This document shows positions 21,882-30,557 of a stretch of 36,959 bases of DNA, one piece after another. How positions within the stretch are numbered: the stretch's first letter is position 1; every line of letters starts with the position of its first letter. The notes under the pieces are model-generated. The model did no database searches. It was not told the origin of the DNA and was given only the letters and a program-made list of their open reading frames with translations. Both the position numbers and the translations under genes were made by a program. Source of the DNA: a virus; IMG/VR virus record IMGVR_UViG_3300010885_007576, positions 1 to 36,959 of that record; one strand, given 5' to 3'.

Positions 21882-22919
21882 ATGAATTTCCTGAAATCTC
21901 TCGTCAAGAGCAGCGGAAATGAGTACGCAGCCATCGCCAACAACGGTCTTGAAGCCGATGTATCTGGCTTCATCGACACGGGTTCCTACGCCTTCAACGC
22001 CCTCGTGTCGGGTAGCCTGACGGGAGGGATCCCCGACAACAAGATCCTCGGCATCGCAGGGGAGTCTGCCACGGGCAAGACCTACTTCGCCCTCGGCATC
22101 GCCTCGCAGTTCCTCAACGACAATCCCGAGGGAGTGATCCTCTACTTCGACACGGAACAGGCGGTCACGAGCGAGATGATCGTCGGTCGTCGGCTGGACA
22201 CCAAGCGAATCGCCGTGTTCCCCATCTCCACCGTCGAGCAGTTCCGCTTCCAACTGCTTCAGATCCTCGAAGGCTACAGCAAGTTGGCGAAGGAGGATCA
22301 GAAGCCCACGATGGTCGTCCTCGACAGCCTCGGCATGCTCTCGACCTCGAAGGAGATGAACGACACGGCGGAGGGCAAGGAGACCCGTGACATGACCCGC
22401 AGTCAGATCATCAAGTCGATCTTCCGCACGGTCACCCTGAAGTTGGGCAAGTTCAACATCCCGCTGATCGTCACCAACCACACCTACGATGTCGTGGGTG
22501 CGTATGTCCCTACGAAGGAGATGGGCGGCGGCAGCGGTCTGAAGTACGCCGCCACCACCATCATCTACCTGTCCAAGAAGAAGTTCAAGAACGGTGACGA
22601 GGTCGTGGGCAACATCATCCATTGCAAGACGCAGAAGAGCCGCCTCACGAAGGAGAACCGAACCATCGATGTCCTCCTCAACTACGACAGCGGACTCGAC
22701 CGCCACTACGGTCTGATCGAACTCGGGATCAAGCATGGTGTCCTCAAGAAGGTGTCCACCAAGGTGCAGTTCCCCGATGGGAGGTCGGACTTCGAGTCCC
22801 GCATCAACAAGGAGCCGCAGAAGTGGTTCACCCCCGATGTGATCAAGGCTCTCGGCGAGGCGGCTGTGAAGGAGTTCAGGTACGGTCAGGACGAGAAGGA
22901 GGTGGCTGATGCAGAGTGA
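21882..22919 (+). CDS. uvsX: UvsX/RecA-like recombinase
   Basis: This 345-residue protein has Walker A GESATGKTY near residue 60 and the strand LYFDTEQAV following it. Walker B is MVVLDSLGML, L2-type residues are in IPLIVTNHTYDVVG and MGGGSGLKYAATTIIYLSK, and the C-terminus is acidic. This is the T4 UvsX pattern of a strand-exchange protein for recombination-dependent replication and repair. T4 UvsX is 391 residues, so it is shorter mainly at the ends. The next gene overlaps it by 11 bases. Confidence 0.95.
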   Translation: MNFLKSLVKSSGNEYAAIANNGLEADVSGFIDTGSYAFNALVSGSLTGGIPDNKILGIAGESATGKTYFALGIASQFLNDNPEGVILYFDTEQAVTSEMIVGRRLDTKRIAVFPISTVEQFRFQLLQILEGYSKLAKEDQKPTMVVLDSLGMLSTSKEMNDTAEGKETRDMTRSQIIKSIFRTVTLKLGKFNIPLIVTNHTYDVVGAYVPTKEMGGGSGLKYAATTIIYLSKKKFKNGDEVVGNIIHCKTQKSRLTKENRTIDVLLNYDSGLDRHYGLIELGIKHGVLKKVSTKVQFPDGRSDFESRINKEPQKWFTPDVIKALGEAAVKEFRYGQDEKEVADAE

Positions 22920-23445
22920 TGGCGAGGACAAGAAGGAGGACAAGACCTTTCTCATGCGGGGCTTCGACGAGGCTTTCGTGGGGGGTCTCCGCAGGTTCGG
23001 ACAGTCCATCCCGATAGCGGTCTACGACTTCGGCGAGGTCATGGAGATCCTGATGAGGGATGGGTTGGAGGAGGACGAGGCGGCTGAACACATCGAATTC
23101 AACATGCTCGGTGGATACCTCGGAGAGGGAACCCCGTGCATGATCCTCCGATGCTCCCTCCGTGAGTTCATGGAGGACTGCGGGGTGGAGGTCGCCGATG
23201 GTCGTGACTTCGGGGACGAGGATCCCACCATGTTCCCCGACGAGGAGACCATGACGAAGGACGAGCGGAGGCTGTACCGACAGGCTATCAGCGACTTCTG
23301 CCTGAACTTCATCCGCTATGTCAAGGAGACGGAGCCGAAACTGTACTCCCGTGCGAAGGACTACGCCAAGGACTACTCGGGCAACTCCATGATTGAGTTC
23401 GTGGATATCGAGGAAGACGAGAAGAAGGAGGATGACAAGGAATGA
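22909..23445 (+). CDS. Conserved phage protein of unknown function downstream of uvsX
   Basis: This 178-residue protein has a charged N-terminus and then FDEAFVGGLRRFGQSIPIAVYDFGEVMEILMRDGLEEDEAAEHIEFNMLGGYLGEGTP. That helix-rich segment with a FN..G.Y.GE.TP end is seen in many unrelated phage genomes without known function. The C-terminal half is mostly acidic helices. It starts inside the end of uvsX and has a small overlap with the first glycosyltransferase gene (ATGA), so it links the recombination genes to the glycan island. No catalytic residues are apparent. Confidence 0.65.
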   Translation: MQSDGEDKKEDKTFLMRGFDEAFVGGLRRFGQSIPIAVYDFGEVMEILMRDGLEEDEAAEHIEFNMLGGYLGEGTPCMILRCSLREFMEDCGVEVADGRDFGDEDPTMFPDEETMTKDERRLYRQAISDFCLNFIRYVKETEPKLYSRAKDYAKDYSGNSMIEFVDIEEDEKKEDDKE

Positions 23446-24170
23446 GGATGGTCATCAAGTTCCCCACGAGGGGTCGTCCCGACAAGTTCGTGTCGGTGCT
23501 GAACAAGTACATCAACTTCCTCTCGGGGATGCACGAGGTCAAGTTCGTGGTGTCGTTCGACCACGACGATCCCACGATGAACAACGACAACATGTGGTCG
23601 CTGTTCAACAGGATGAACCAACAGTTGAACGGACAGATCATCCCCGTTTGCGGTGCGTCAACGGGAAAGATCTCGGCGGTCAACGCAGACCTCGACAAGG
23701 TGATCGCTTGCAAGCCCGATGTTATTCTTCTTGCATCGGACGACATGATCCCCGTCCTCGGGGGCTACGACGACATCATCGCCAAGCAGATGGGCAGGAA
23801 CTTCCCCGACACGGACGGGGTGCTGTGGTTCAATGATGGCTTCTCGGGTCAGAACAGGCTCATCACGCTTTCGATCCTCGGTCGCAAGTACTTCCACAGG
23901 TTCAACTACCTGTACTATCCTGGGTACAAGTCGGTGTTCTGCGACAACGAGTTCACGGATGTCGCACGGCTGCTCGGCAGAGCGGTCTACATCGACCAAG
24001 TCATCATTCAGCACCAATGGGTCGGGGCGATCAATCCGAACGACTCCCTGCACCGCCGCAACGAGTCTCCCGAGATGTACGCCCACGACAAGGCGATCTA
24101 TGATGAGAGGGTGGCTGCGAACTTCGGACTCAAGCAGGAGGAGATCGTCCATGTGGCGACCAACGCATAA
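23442..24170 (+). CDS. Glycosyltransferase-like protein (GT-A type)
   Basis: This 242-residue protein opens with MVIKFPTRGRPDKFVSVLNKYINFL and has FVVSFDHDDP and later VILLASDDMIPVLGGYDDII, the strand-DD pattern of GT-A family 2 glycosyltransferases that bind a metal and a nucleotide-sugar. There is no signal peptide or membrane segment. It is the first gene of a ten-gene run of sugar-related genes with tight overlaps. The donor and acceptor are unknown. Confidence 0.65.
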   Translation: MRMVIKFPTRGRPDKFVSVLNKYINFLSGMHEVKFVVSFDHDDPTMNNDNMWSLFNRMNQQLNGQIIPVCGASTGKISAVNADLDKVIACKPDVILLASDDMIPVLGGYDDIIAKQMGRNFPDTDGVLWFNDGFSGQNRLITLSILGRKYFHRFNYLYYPGYKSVFCDNEFTDVARLLGRAVYIDQVIIQHQWVGAINPNDSLHRRNESPEMYAHDKAIYDERVAANFGLKQEEIVHVATNA

Positions 24171-24744
24171 GTTGTCGATCCTGATCCCCACCCTTGAGGA
24201 TCGCAAGGAGAGCCTTGCGGAACTCCGTGCGGAACTCGACAGGCAGGTGGGCAAGCGGAATGTCGAGGTGCTGCACCTGTCCGACAACAGGCAGATGAGC
24301 ATCGGGCAGAAGCGGAACATGCTGCTCAACCAATCGCAGGGCGAGTATGTCGCCTTCGTGGACGATGACGACATGGTGTTCCCCGACTATGTGGACAAAG
24401 TGCTGAACGCCTTGGCGAAGAACCCCGACTGCACCTCGCTCACGGGCGAGATCGTATTCTCGGATGGCTACTGCCGCCCGTTCATCCACTCGCTCCGCTA
24501 CGACAGGTGGATCGACGACCACGGCAACAAGGTCTACTACCGACCACCAAACCACCTCAACGCCGTGAGGCGCAGCATCGCCGTGCAGGTGGGGTTCCCG
24601 CCACGGAACAGCGGCGAGGACCGCTCGTTCAGCATGGGCATCCGACATCATCTCAAGACCGAACAATGGATCGACGGCTGCATCTACACCTACAGGTGCC
24701 GCAACACATTCGAGGCGACCCACAACGATCAGGTGGCTAGGTGA
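24151..24744 (+). CDS. Glycosyltransferase family 2-like protein
   Basis: I start at ATG 24151 (197 residues), with AGGAGGAG about ten bases upstream; the longer open frame runs inside the previous gene out of phase. The protein shows LSILIPTLEDRKESLAELRAEL, then SIGQKRNMLLNQSQGEYVAFVDDDDMVFPDYV, the classic GT2 start and DxD region, followed by a region with NAVRRSIAVQVGFP and GEDRSF. It overlaps the previous gene by 20 bases and the next by GTGA. It resembles the protein at 25415 in the IGxKR..LL and DDDD segments, so the two may be diverged duplicates. Confidence 0.75.
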   Translation: MWRPTHKLSILIPTLEDRKESLAELRAELDRQVGKRNVEVLHLSDNRQMSIGQKRNMLLNQSQGEYVAFVDDDDMVFPDYVDKVLNALAKNPDCTSLTGEIVFSDGYCRPFIHSLRYDRWIDDHGNKVYYRPPNHLNAVRRSIAVQVGFPPRNSGEDRSFSMGIRHHLKTEQWIDGCIYTYRCRNTFEATHNDQVAR

Positions 24745-25400
24745 AGGAATTCGTCTACATTCACACCCCGCTGCTAGAGACATGGCAGTCGGTGTACTCG
24801 GATGTGATTTCTTTTATTCCTGATCGACTGAAGGAAACCACTTACTCCGTGATCGTTGGTGAAGGAAGATCGGACGAGACGATCAATCCCATTCACTTCA
24901 GAAACTACGGATGTGACTACGATGAGGTAGCCACCCTACAGGCGATTTGGAACCACGCTAGGTATGCACAGGAAGAGTGCGCCTTCTACTACCTTCACCT
25001 CAAAGGCGTGACTCGCAGGGGCATGGAGAGAGAAAACTGCGATGAGTGGCGCAGGATGATGTGTCACTTTCTGTTCGGAGACACCATGATGAACCAACAG
25101 ATCATGGGAAACCATGATTGCATCGGTTCACTCCTCCTCACCAATCCACTTCACTATCAAGGCAACTTCTTCGTAACCAAGTCCTCGCACATTAGGAAAT
25201 TGCCGTTTCCTCTCTACCACCACGGGCATCGGTATCACGAAACCTGGATTACCTCCTGTGAAGGAAAGTATGTCGATCTGTTGGGAGACAGGAATCTCGC
25301 CAACATGTACCTAGAGAAGGTGGATTGGCGTAATTGGAGGGTATCCCCTGCCGTCAAGACCCAAATCAAGTTCCCCCACGGAACCACTTTCCTGATGTGA
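24741..25400 (+). CDS. Putative glycosyltransferase with YLHLKGVTR motif
   Basis: This 219-residue protein starts at GTG 24741 in a GTGA overlap. The segment FYYLHLKGVTRRG followed by W..MM.HFL resembles sugar transferases of O-antigen and capsule clusters in which YxHxKG(V/S) marks the donor pocket. Later PLYHHGHRYHETWITSCEG provides several His and Glu residues. The family is not certain. Third codon positions are less G/C than in the neighbours. Position inside the glycan island supports the call. Confidence 0.5.
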   Translation: MKEFVYIHTPLLETWQSVYSDVISFIPDRLKETTYSVIVGEGRSDETINPIHFRNYGCDYDEVATLQAIWNHARYAQEECAFYYLHLKGVTRRGMERENCDEWRRMMCHFLFGDTMMNQQIMGNHDCIGSLLLTNPLHYQGNFFVTKSSHIRKLPFPLYHHGHRYHETWITSCEGKYVDLLGDRNLANMYLEKVDWRNWRVSPAVKTQIKFPHGTTFLM

Positions 25401-25414
25401 TTCGAGAATTACCC

Positions 25415-26062
25415 ATGAAAAATCAACCCCTGCTCACCATCGGAATCCCCTCCATCCCGTCCCGAATACGGATGAACCTCCAACCCTTCTTCTCCCGCCT
25501 CATGGTGCAGATAGGGGACAGGAAGGATGTCGAGGTGGTGTCCATCCTCGACAACAAGGCGATGACCATCGGGAGGAAGCGACAGTTGCTTCACAAGATC
25601 GCACAGGGACGCTACACGGCGATCATCGATGACGACGACGATGTCACATCCGACTATGTCGCCGAGGTCACGAAAGCGATCTCCGAGCATGACGGGGTGG
25701 ATGTCATCTGCTACGACCAAGAGGCGGTCATCGACGGAACCTCGTTCCTGATCTCGACCGACATCAGGCATCCCATGCATCCGTTCGACCAACTTCCCCG
25801 CACTCCGAGGGATGCATCGGGGAACTTCATTCCCTGTCGCCGACCGCCATGGCATTGGTGTGCGTGGAGGACGGACTTCGCAAGGCAGTTCTCGTTCGGG
25901 GATTCCTTCTCGGGAGAGGATGCCGTGTTCGTGGAGGATGCGATCCCGCAGACCAAGACACAGCACAAGATCGACAAGATGCTCCACATCTACAGGTGGT
26001 CTTCAGCCACGACATCTGCGCCGCTCATCCCCGACAACCCGAACCGCCCCGTGACGCTTTGA
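25415..26062 (+). CDS. Glycosyltransferase family 2-like protein
   Basis: The start is ATG 25415 (215 residues); an open extension upstream overlaps the previous gene out of phase. The protein reads LLTIGIPSIPSRI, then MTIGRKRQLLHKIAQGRYTAIIDDDDDVTSDYV with a run of five Asp providing the metal/nucleotide site, then CRRPPWHWCAWRTDFA and SFSGEDAVFVEDA near the acceptor side. It parallels the protein at 24151 in these two segments. The predicted role is transfer of a sugar from a nucleotide donor; the acceptor is unknown. Confidence 0.75.
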   Translation: MKNQPLLTIGIPSIPSRIRMNLQPFFSRLMVQIGDRKDVEVVSILDNKAMTIGRKRQLLHKIAQGRYTAIIDDDDDVTSDYVAEVTKAISEHDGVDVICYDQEAVIDGTSFLISTDIRHPMHPFDQLPRTPRDASGNFIPCRRPPWHWCAWRTDFARQFSFGDSFSGEDAVFVEDAIPQTKTQHKIDKMLHIYRWSSATTSAPLIPDNPNRPVTL

Positions 26063-26814
26063 GCATCTGCACCCCCCACATCGTCTTCCACTCCTCCCTC
26101 CACGAGAATCAGTACGAGGGGGTCGAGGACAGGTTTGCCTTCGCCAAGGTGGGGTCGCATCCCCTCTCGGTGTCCAATCCGAAGATCGTCGATAGGGTCG
26201 TCTTCTGCGAATCCTTGTCGGGATTCGAGCCTATGGGCAGTCATTGGGCGGAATCGGAGTTCCTGTTCGCACTCTACCGAACGATGCTCAAGGAACCCGA
26301 GAGAATCACCACTACTTGGATCGGTTTCCTACAGTACGACAACTCAATCACATCGGTAGACGGCGGTTCGCTGGTCGATTTCATCGATGGTCTCCTCGCC
26401 GAGATGGAGGACGGGGTGGTCTCTTTCGCCCCCATCGACATGAAGTACGAGATCCACGGCAACCACATCGCCATGGACTTCTCCGACCCGCAGAAACTAC
26501 AGGGCGATCCTCGGTGCTACTTCCCGATGATCGCACAGTACAACAAGTTCCACGGGACGAAGTGGTCGTATTCCGACCTCATCTCCAACGACACCATCGC
26601 CCTCTGCTCGTCCTTCATCATGCGGAAGGACAGGTTCATGGACATGATGCGGTTCTGCGTCTGGGCGACATCGGTCACCGACCTCAATCTCTTCGATCCC
26701 CTCCGCAAGCACAGGATGGCGGGTGGATTGATGGAAAGGTACTACGGAACATGGATAGCACTCCGTCGTCTGCGACTACATAAGTTCAAGTTGGCTGGCT
26801 TGAGCCGACTGTGA
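26059..26814 (+). CDS. Putative glycosyltransferase, DUF4422-like
   Basis: I infer a TTG start at 26059 in a TTGA overlap with the previous stop, giving 251 residues; the open frame further upstream lies inside the previous gene. The segment WAESEFLFALYRTML then TTWIGFLQYDNSI has the layout of DUF4422 and related sugar transferases (S.Y..LY..., IG..HYRR), and the later SSFIMRKDRF fits their C-terminal half. The match is partial. No ATG or good ribosome-binding site is found near the start, so translation is probably coupled to the gene before it. Confidence 0.5.
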   Translation: MSICTPHIVFHSSLHENQYEGVEDRFAFAKVGSHPLSVSNPKIVDRVVFCESLSGFEPMGSHWAESEFLFALYRTMLKEPERITTTWIGFLQYDNSITSVDGGSLVDFIDGLLAEMEDGVVSFAPIDMKYEIHGNHIAMDFSDPQKLQGDPRCYFPMIAQYNKFHGTKWSYSDLISNDTIALCSSFIMRKDRFMDMMRFCVWATSVTDLNLFDPLRKHRMAGGLMERYYGTWIALRRLRLHKFKLAGLSRL

Positions 26815-26824
26815 GGTCTACTGC

Positions 26825-27622
26825 ATGAACACCCCCACTTATAGCATTTCCATCACGACATTCGTGTATCGGCTTGAGAAGTACTACAAGCCCCTGATGA
26901 ACGCCATCAGCAGGATGCGTCCGAACACCGACAAGATCGTGTTCGTCAACGGGCAGCACAAGAAGGACTTCGATCAGGACTACCGCAGGGAGATCATGCG
27001 GTTCTCCTCGCTGTGCCCCCGAACCTACCTCGTGATGTCCCCGATAGTCCGTGGCTGCTCCTTCATGTGGAACACGGCGTTCAACTTCACGAACACGGAC
27101 TACATCCTCAACCTGAACGACGACCTCGTCATACAGGACGGGTTCTTCGAGGACTTCGAGGAGATGCTCCGCAAGAACGCCGAGGCGGGGCATGAATCCT
27201 TCAGGATCAACTGGTCCTTCTCCCACTTCTGCGTCCACCGCCGTGACCTGTTCGATGTCGGCTACTTCGACGAACGGCTCCTCGGCTTCGGTGAGGAGGA
27301 CGGTGACTGGCTGTGGAGGTGGGAGGTCGCCAAGGGCAGACCCATGCGCTGCTACGGGTCGGGGAGGATCCTGAACTGCATCGACCAATCCTCCACGAAC
27401 AGCGAGAACATGGCCAAGCACAACGAGGGAGGGGGCAAGTACTCCTCCTTCAACAGGCAACTCATACTCGACCACATCTACGAGTTCCCGAAGGAACCCG
27501 ACCCGACCCGACCCGCACACTCGGGTCTGTACGGTCGCCCCGCACAGATGCGCAGGGGTGCGGAGACTCCGAACTACTACCCCGCAGAGAAGTGGTACAG
27601 GGACAACATCAACTCTGTCTAA
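26825..27622 (+). CDS. Glycosyltransferase family 2-like protein
   Basis: This 265-residue protein starts YSISITTFVYRLEKYYKPLMNAI and shows DKIVFVNGQHKKD and TDYILNLNDDLVIQDGFFEDFEEML, a GT-A NDD motif, then DERLLGFGEEDGDWLWRWEVAKG, the ED motif that usually holds the catalytic base of GT2 enzymes. It is separated by a ten-base gap from the gene before it. Substrates are unknown. Confidence 0.75.
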   Translation: MNTPTYSISITTFVYRLEKYYKPLMNAISRMRPNTDKIVFVNGQHKKDFDQDYRREIMRFSSLCPRTYLVMSPIVRGCSFMWNTAFNFTNTDYILNLNDDLVIQDGFFEDFEEMLRKNAEAGHESFRINWSFSHFCVHRRDLFDVGYFDERLLGFGEEDGDWLWRWEVAKGRPMRCYGSGRILNCIDQSSTNSENMAKHNEGGGKYSSFNRQLILDHIYEFPKEPDPTRPAHSGLYGRPAQMRRGAETPNYYPAEKWYRDNINSV

Positions 27623-27631
27623 AGGATCGTC

Positions 27632-28261
27632 ATGCTTCACATGGACTTCAAGGGATTCCTCACCAAGTACGGAAAGAACAACAGGAGCGGCATCATCCAT
27701 GTCGGTGCCCATCTCGGTGAGGAGATCGACTTCTACAAGGAACTCGGTTTCGGCAGGATCCTCCTGTTCGAGCCGCTCCACGCCCCGTTCGACAAGATTC
27801 CCGTGTCGGACGGTGTCTACAAGGTGAACGCAGCACTCGGCAACACCAACGAAACGGTGGCGATGAATGTCGCAAACAACGGCGAGTCCTCCTCGCTGCT
27901 GAAGCCGAAGCACCATCTCGTCGCCCACCCCGAGGTCAAGTTCGACGGCACCGAGCAAGTCACCGTCAGGAGGCTCGACGACTGGTTTGCGGGAAACGAG
28001 TTCGGTCTGAAGATGGAGGACTTCTGCTGCATGGTCATGGATGCGCAGGGCTATGAGGGCAGGGTCGTGATGGGTGCGGCTGAAACCGTGAAGCACATGG
28101 ATGTGGTCTACTCCGAGGTCAGCGTGAAGGATCTTTACGAGGAGAACACGAACATGAACTACCTCGACTACCAACTCGCTAGATACGGTCTCGCACGAAA
28201 GGAGACTTGGATCTCCTTCTCGGGATCTGGCGAGGCGATCTACATCAAGGGAGTCGCATGA
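27632..28261 (+). CDS. FkbM-family methyltransferase
   Basis: This 209-residue protein has GIIHVGAHLGEEIDFYKELG followed by RILLFEPL, the AdoMet-binding GAHxGE and acidic E of FkbM-type enzymes, then VNAALGNTNETVAMNVANNGESSSLL and MVMDAQGYEGRVVMGA, the usual FkbM order. FkbM enzymes O-methylate sugars or related hydroxyls, often as the last step of a glycan. AAAGGATCG precedes the start. Placed among glycosyltransferases, it probably caps or decorates the same product. Confidence 0.85.
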   Translation: MLHMDFKGFLTKYGKNNRSGIIHVGAHLGEEIDFYKELGFGRILLFEPLHAPFDKIPVSDGVYKVNAALGNTNETVAMNVANNGESSSLLKPKHHLVAHPEVKFDGTEQVTVRRLDDWFAGNEFGLKMEDFCCMVMDAQGYEGRVVMGAAETVKHMDVVYSEVSVKDLYEENTNMNYLDYQLARYGLARKETWISFSGSGEAIYIKGVA

Positions 28262-29127
28262 AGATCGACAAGATTCTCTTCTGCTCCTCCGAGTTGTTCA
28301 GCCCCTTCTGGAACATCCAATCTCGGATATGGAAGACAAAGTTCGGAATCGAACCCGTGTGCCTTCTTTATGGAAGCAAGGAGAAGTGCGGGATTTCGGA
28401 GGAACATGGTCAGGTGATCGAATGCCAATTCGATCCATCCCTCCCCGACATTATTCAGTTGCAGTTCTCCAAGTTCTTCCACACGACCACGGAGCCGAAC
28501 ACGACATGGATGACGGGGGACATCGACCTGATCCCGTTGCAGACGGAGTATTTCATGCAGGGAATGGAAAGCATTCCCGACGATGGATACTGCCATCTCA
28601 ACTACTCCATGTGCGGTCAGATGTGGAAGATGCCTCCGAGGGCATTCTTCGATAGGGGTTCTAGGCTTACGGGAGGATTTGACCTTCCTGGTCACTACCA
28701 TTGTGCCAAGGGTTCTCTGTTCAAGGAGATCTTGTTCGGGGAGGATTCGTTCCAACAGGTCATCCGCAAGGTGGTCGATTCCAACCGATACGGGATGATC
28801 GGTGCATTCAAGGATGAACAGTCGATCCGTGGAAACTACTGGGTCGCAGAGGAGACCTATACCTCCGAGCGACTGTGGAACCACTTCAGCAAAAGATCCT
28901 TCTCCAAATTCTTTGTCAAAGACTACGACAGATCCTCAAGGTCGATGGAGGGAAAGTACGGGGGTGCTAACGGTTCGATATGCCCAACCGCATGGGATGG
29001 TCAGAACTACATCTACGACAGAAACAAGGTGCTGTCTAAGCACTATGTCGAAGTCCATTGCCCTCTTCCCTTCGAGAAGCAAGAGAAGTCCCTGATCTCG
29101 TTGCTGACTCTTGCAGGGATGATCTGA
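28258..29127 (+). CDS. Putative DxD-type glycosyltransferase or sugar-processing protein
   Basis: The start is ATG 28258 in an ATGA overlap (289 residues). The segment TTWMTGDIDLIPLQTEYF places a DxD-like D-I-D after a strand, as in GT-A-like enzymes that act at surface-polysaccharide loci. Later parts are aromatic- and Gly-rich (LTGGFDLPGHYHCAKGSLF, GGANGSICPTAWDGQNYIYD) with no further known motif. The function is inferred mainly from the DxD and from its neighbours. It overlaps the next gene as TGATG. Confidence 0.45.
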   Translation: MKIDKILFCSSELFSPFWNIQSRIWKTKFGIEPVCLLYGSKEKCGISEEHGQVIECQFDPSLPDIIQLQFSKFFHTTTEPNTTWMTGDIDLIPLQTEYFMQGMESIPDDGYCHLNYSMCGQMWKMPPRAFFDRGSRLTGGFDLPGHYHCAKGSLFKEILFGEDSFQQVIRKVVDSNRYGMIGAFKDEQSIRGNYWVAEETYTSERLWNHFSKRSFSKFFVKDYDRSSRSMEGKYGGANGSICPTAWDGQNYIYDRNKVLSKHYVEVHCPLPFEKQEKSLISLLTLAGMI

Positions 29128-30557
29128 TGACCCATCGCCTGATCTGCATTTCGGGTAGTTCGGGTGTTGGTAAGACAACCATTGCCACCCTGATCCGATC
29201 AATGCTCGGAGACGGAAACACCACCCATGTCAGCGGGGACGATCTTCATCGATGGGAGCGAAACGACCCTGTATGGAAGAAGGTGACTCATCTAGACCCA
29301 AGCGCCAACATGATCGAATTGGGTCATAGCCACATAGCCTCCCTCGTGGGTGGGCAGGACATACTCCGCAGCAGATACAACCACGACACGGGAAAGTTCG
29401 ATGCCGATCCCGTGTTCGTATCTCCCAAAGAATGGATAATCTACGAAGGACTGCATGCCTTGTGGCATGAACCGACCTTTCGCATGGCTGACCTGCGAAT
29501 CTTCGTGGACACAGACGAATCCTTGAAGACCGAGTGGAAGGTGAAGCGTGACACCAAGAAGCGTGGCTACACCGAGTCGGAGGTGATGGATACCATTCGT
29601 CGCCGCAGGGAGGACGAGAAACTCCACATCTCCCCACAGAGAAGCAACGCTGATGTGGTGATCGGGTTCTCACGGGAAGGGGAGTCGAAGGTATCCCTCG
29701 ACTACACCCTGTCGGGGGACATTGGCGACGAGTTCATGTCGAGGCTCAAGGACTTCTACGACAGTACCTTCGACTTCCTGTGGACATGCAGGAGTCTTTC
29801 GATGGAACCTCACTTGGTGCAGGGTAGGGGAGGGAATGTCTCGGTCAAGTCCGACAACGGAGAGATGATCATCACCCGATCTGGATGCAGGATGGAGGAT
29901 GTTTCACTAGGCAACGATTACTGCGTGTGTCGCATGGGCGAGGGATTCCCTTCCTTCTCATCCGAGGGGGACTACCTCTCCTTCGTACAGTCGCTCGTGA
30001 TCTCGGGAGCGGGCAGACCCTCCATGGAAAGCGGATTCCATGCCGTCATTCCCCATCGGGTGGTGGCGCATACCCATCCAATCCATCTGAATGCCGTGCT
30101 TTGCAGCACCGAGTCGAGGAGGATTGTCCATGAACTCTTCTCGGATACCAACATCGCCTACATCCCCTACACCGCACCTGGATTTCGGCTGACCAACGCC
30201 ATCATGCAGACGAAAATCCGAAGGGATCTCCCATGTGCGGTGTTCCTTGAGAATCACGGAGTCATCGTTGGATCCGATGGTCGTGGCGAAGCGGTTTCCA
30301 CGATAAACAGGATCAACGACAGGTGCATGGACTGGCTGGGAAACCGCTCTGACTCCTTCGTGGAAAGAGGAGCCGATCCTGAGCCGCAACCCTTGTTTCC
30401 TGATGCTGCTGTTCTTCCATCGGAGATGTTCCAAACAAACCGATACATACTCCGTCTGATGGAGGATGCCCGTCTTTCGCCTAGGTTCCTGACCGAGGTC
30501 GATGTGAGGGAACTCAACGGAATGGACTCCGAGAAACATAGGAAGGCTTTGGCATGA
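29127..30557 (+). CDS. Kinase - class II aldolase fusion enzyme
   Basis: The start is ATG 29127 in a TGATG overlap (476 residues). The N-terminal domain (1-~215) has Walker A SGSSGVGKTT, then HVSGDDLHRWERND and EWIIYEGLHALW, then RD.KKRGYTESEV...IRRR, the plan of uridine kinase/phosphoribulokinase-type enzymes. The C-terminal domain (~225-450) is a class II aldolase/adducin fold: GRGGNVSVK, MIITRSGCRMEDV, E in SMESGFHAVI, the zinc ligands in VAHTHPIHLNAVL and the third His in LENHGVIV. Fusion suggests that a sugar is phosphorylated and then cleaved, built or epimerised in sequence, feeding the pyrophosphorylase next door. The exact sugar is not evident. The pairing is unusual for a phage. Confidence 0.85.
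   Translation: MTHRLICISGSSGVGKTTIATLIRSMLGDGNTTHVSGDDLHRWERNDPVWKKVTHLDPSANMIELGHSHIASLVGGQDILRSRYNHDTGKFDADPVFVSPKEWIIYEGLHALWHEPTFRMADLRIFVDTDESLKTEWKVKRDTKKRGYTESEVMDTIRRRREDEKLHISPQRSNADVVIGFSREGESKVSLDYTLSGDIGDEFMSRLKDFYDSTFDFLWTCRSLSMEPHLVQGRGGNVSVKSDNGEMIITRSGCRMEDVSLGNDYCVCRMGEGFPSFSSEGDYLSFVQSLVISGAGRPSMESGFHAVIPHRVVAHTHPIHLNAVLCSTESRRIVHELFSDTNIAYIPYTAPGFRLTNAIMQTKIRRDLPCAVFLENHGVIVGSDGRGEAVSTINRINDRCMDWLGNRSDSFVERGADPEPQPLFPDAAVLPSEMFQTNRYILRLMEDARLSPRFLTEVDVRELNGMDSEKHRKALA

Noticed and set aside
23833-24150. Upstream extension of the glycosyltransferase frame (MMASRVRTG...)
   Set aside because: It is a Ser/Arg/Thr-rich shadow within the preceding gene; ATG 24151 begins the recognisable GT2 domain.
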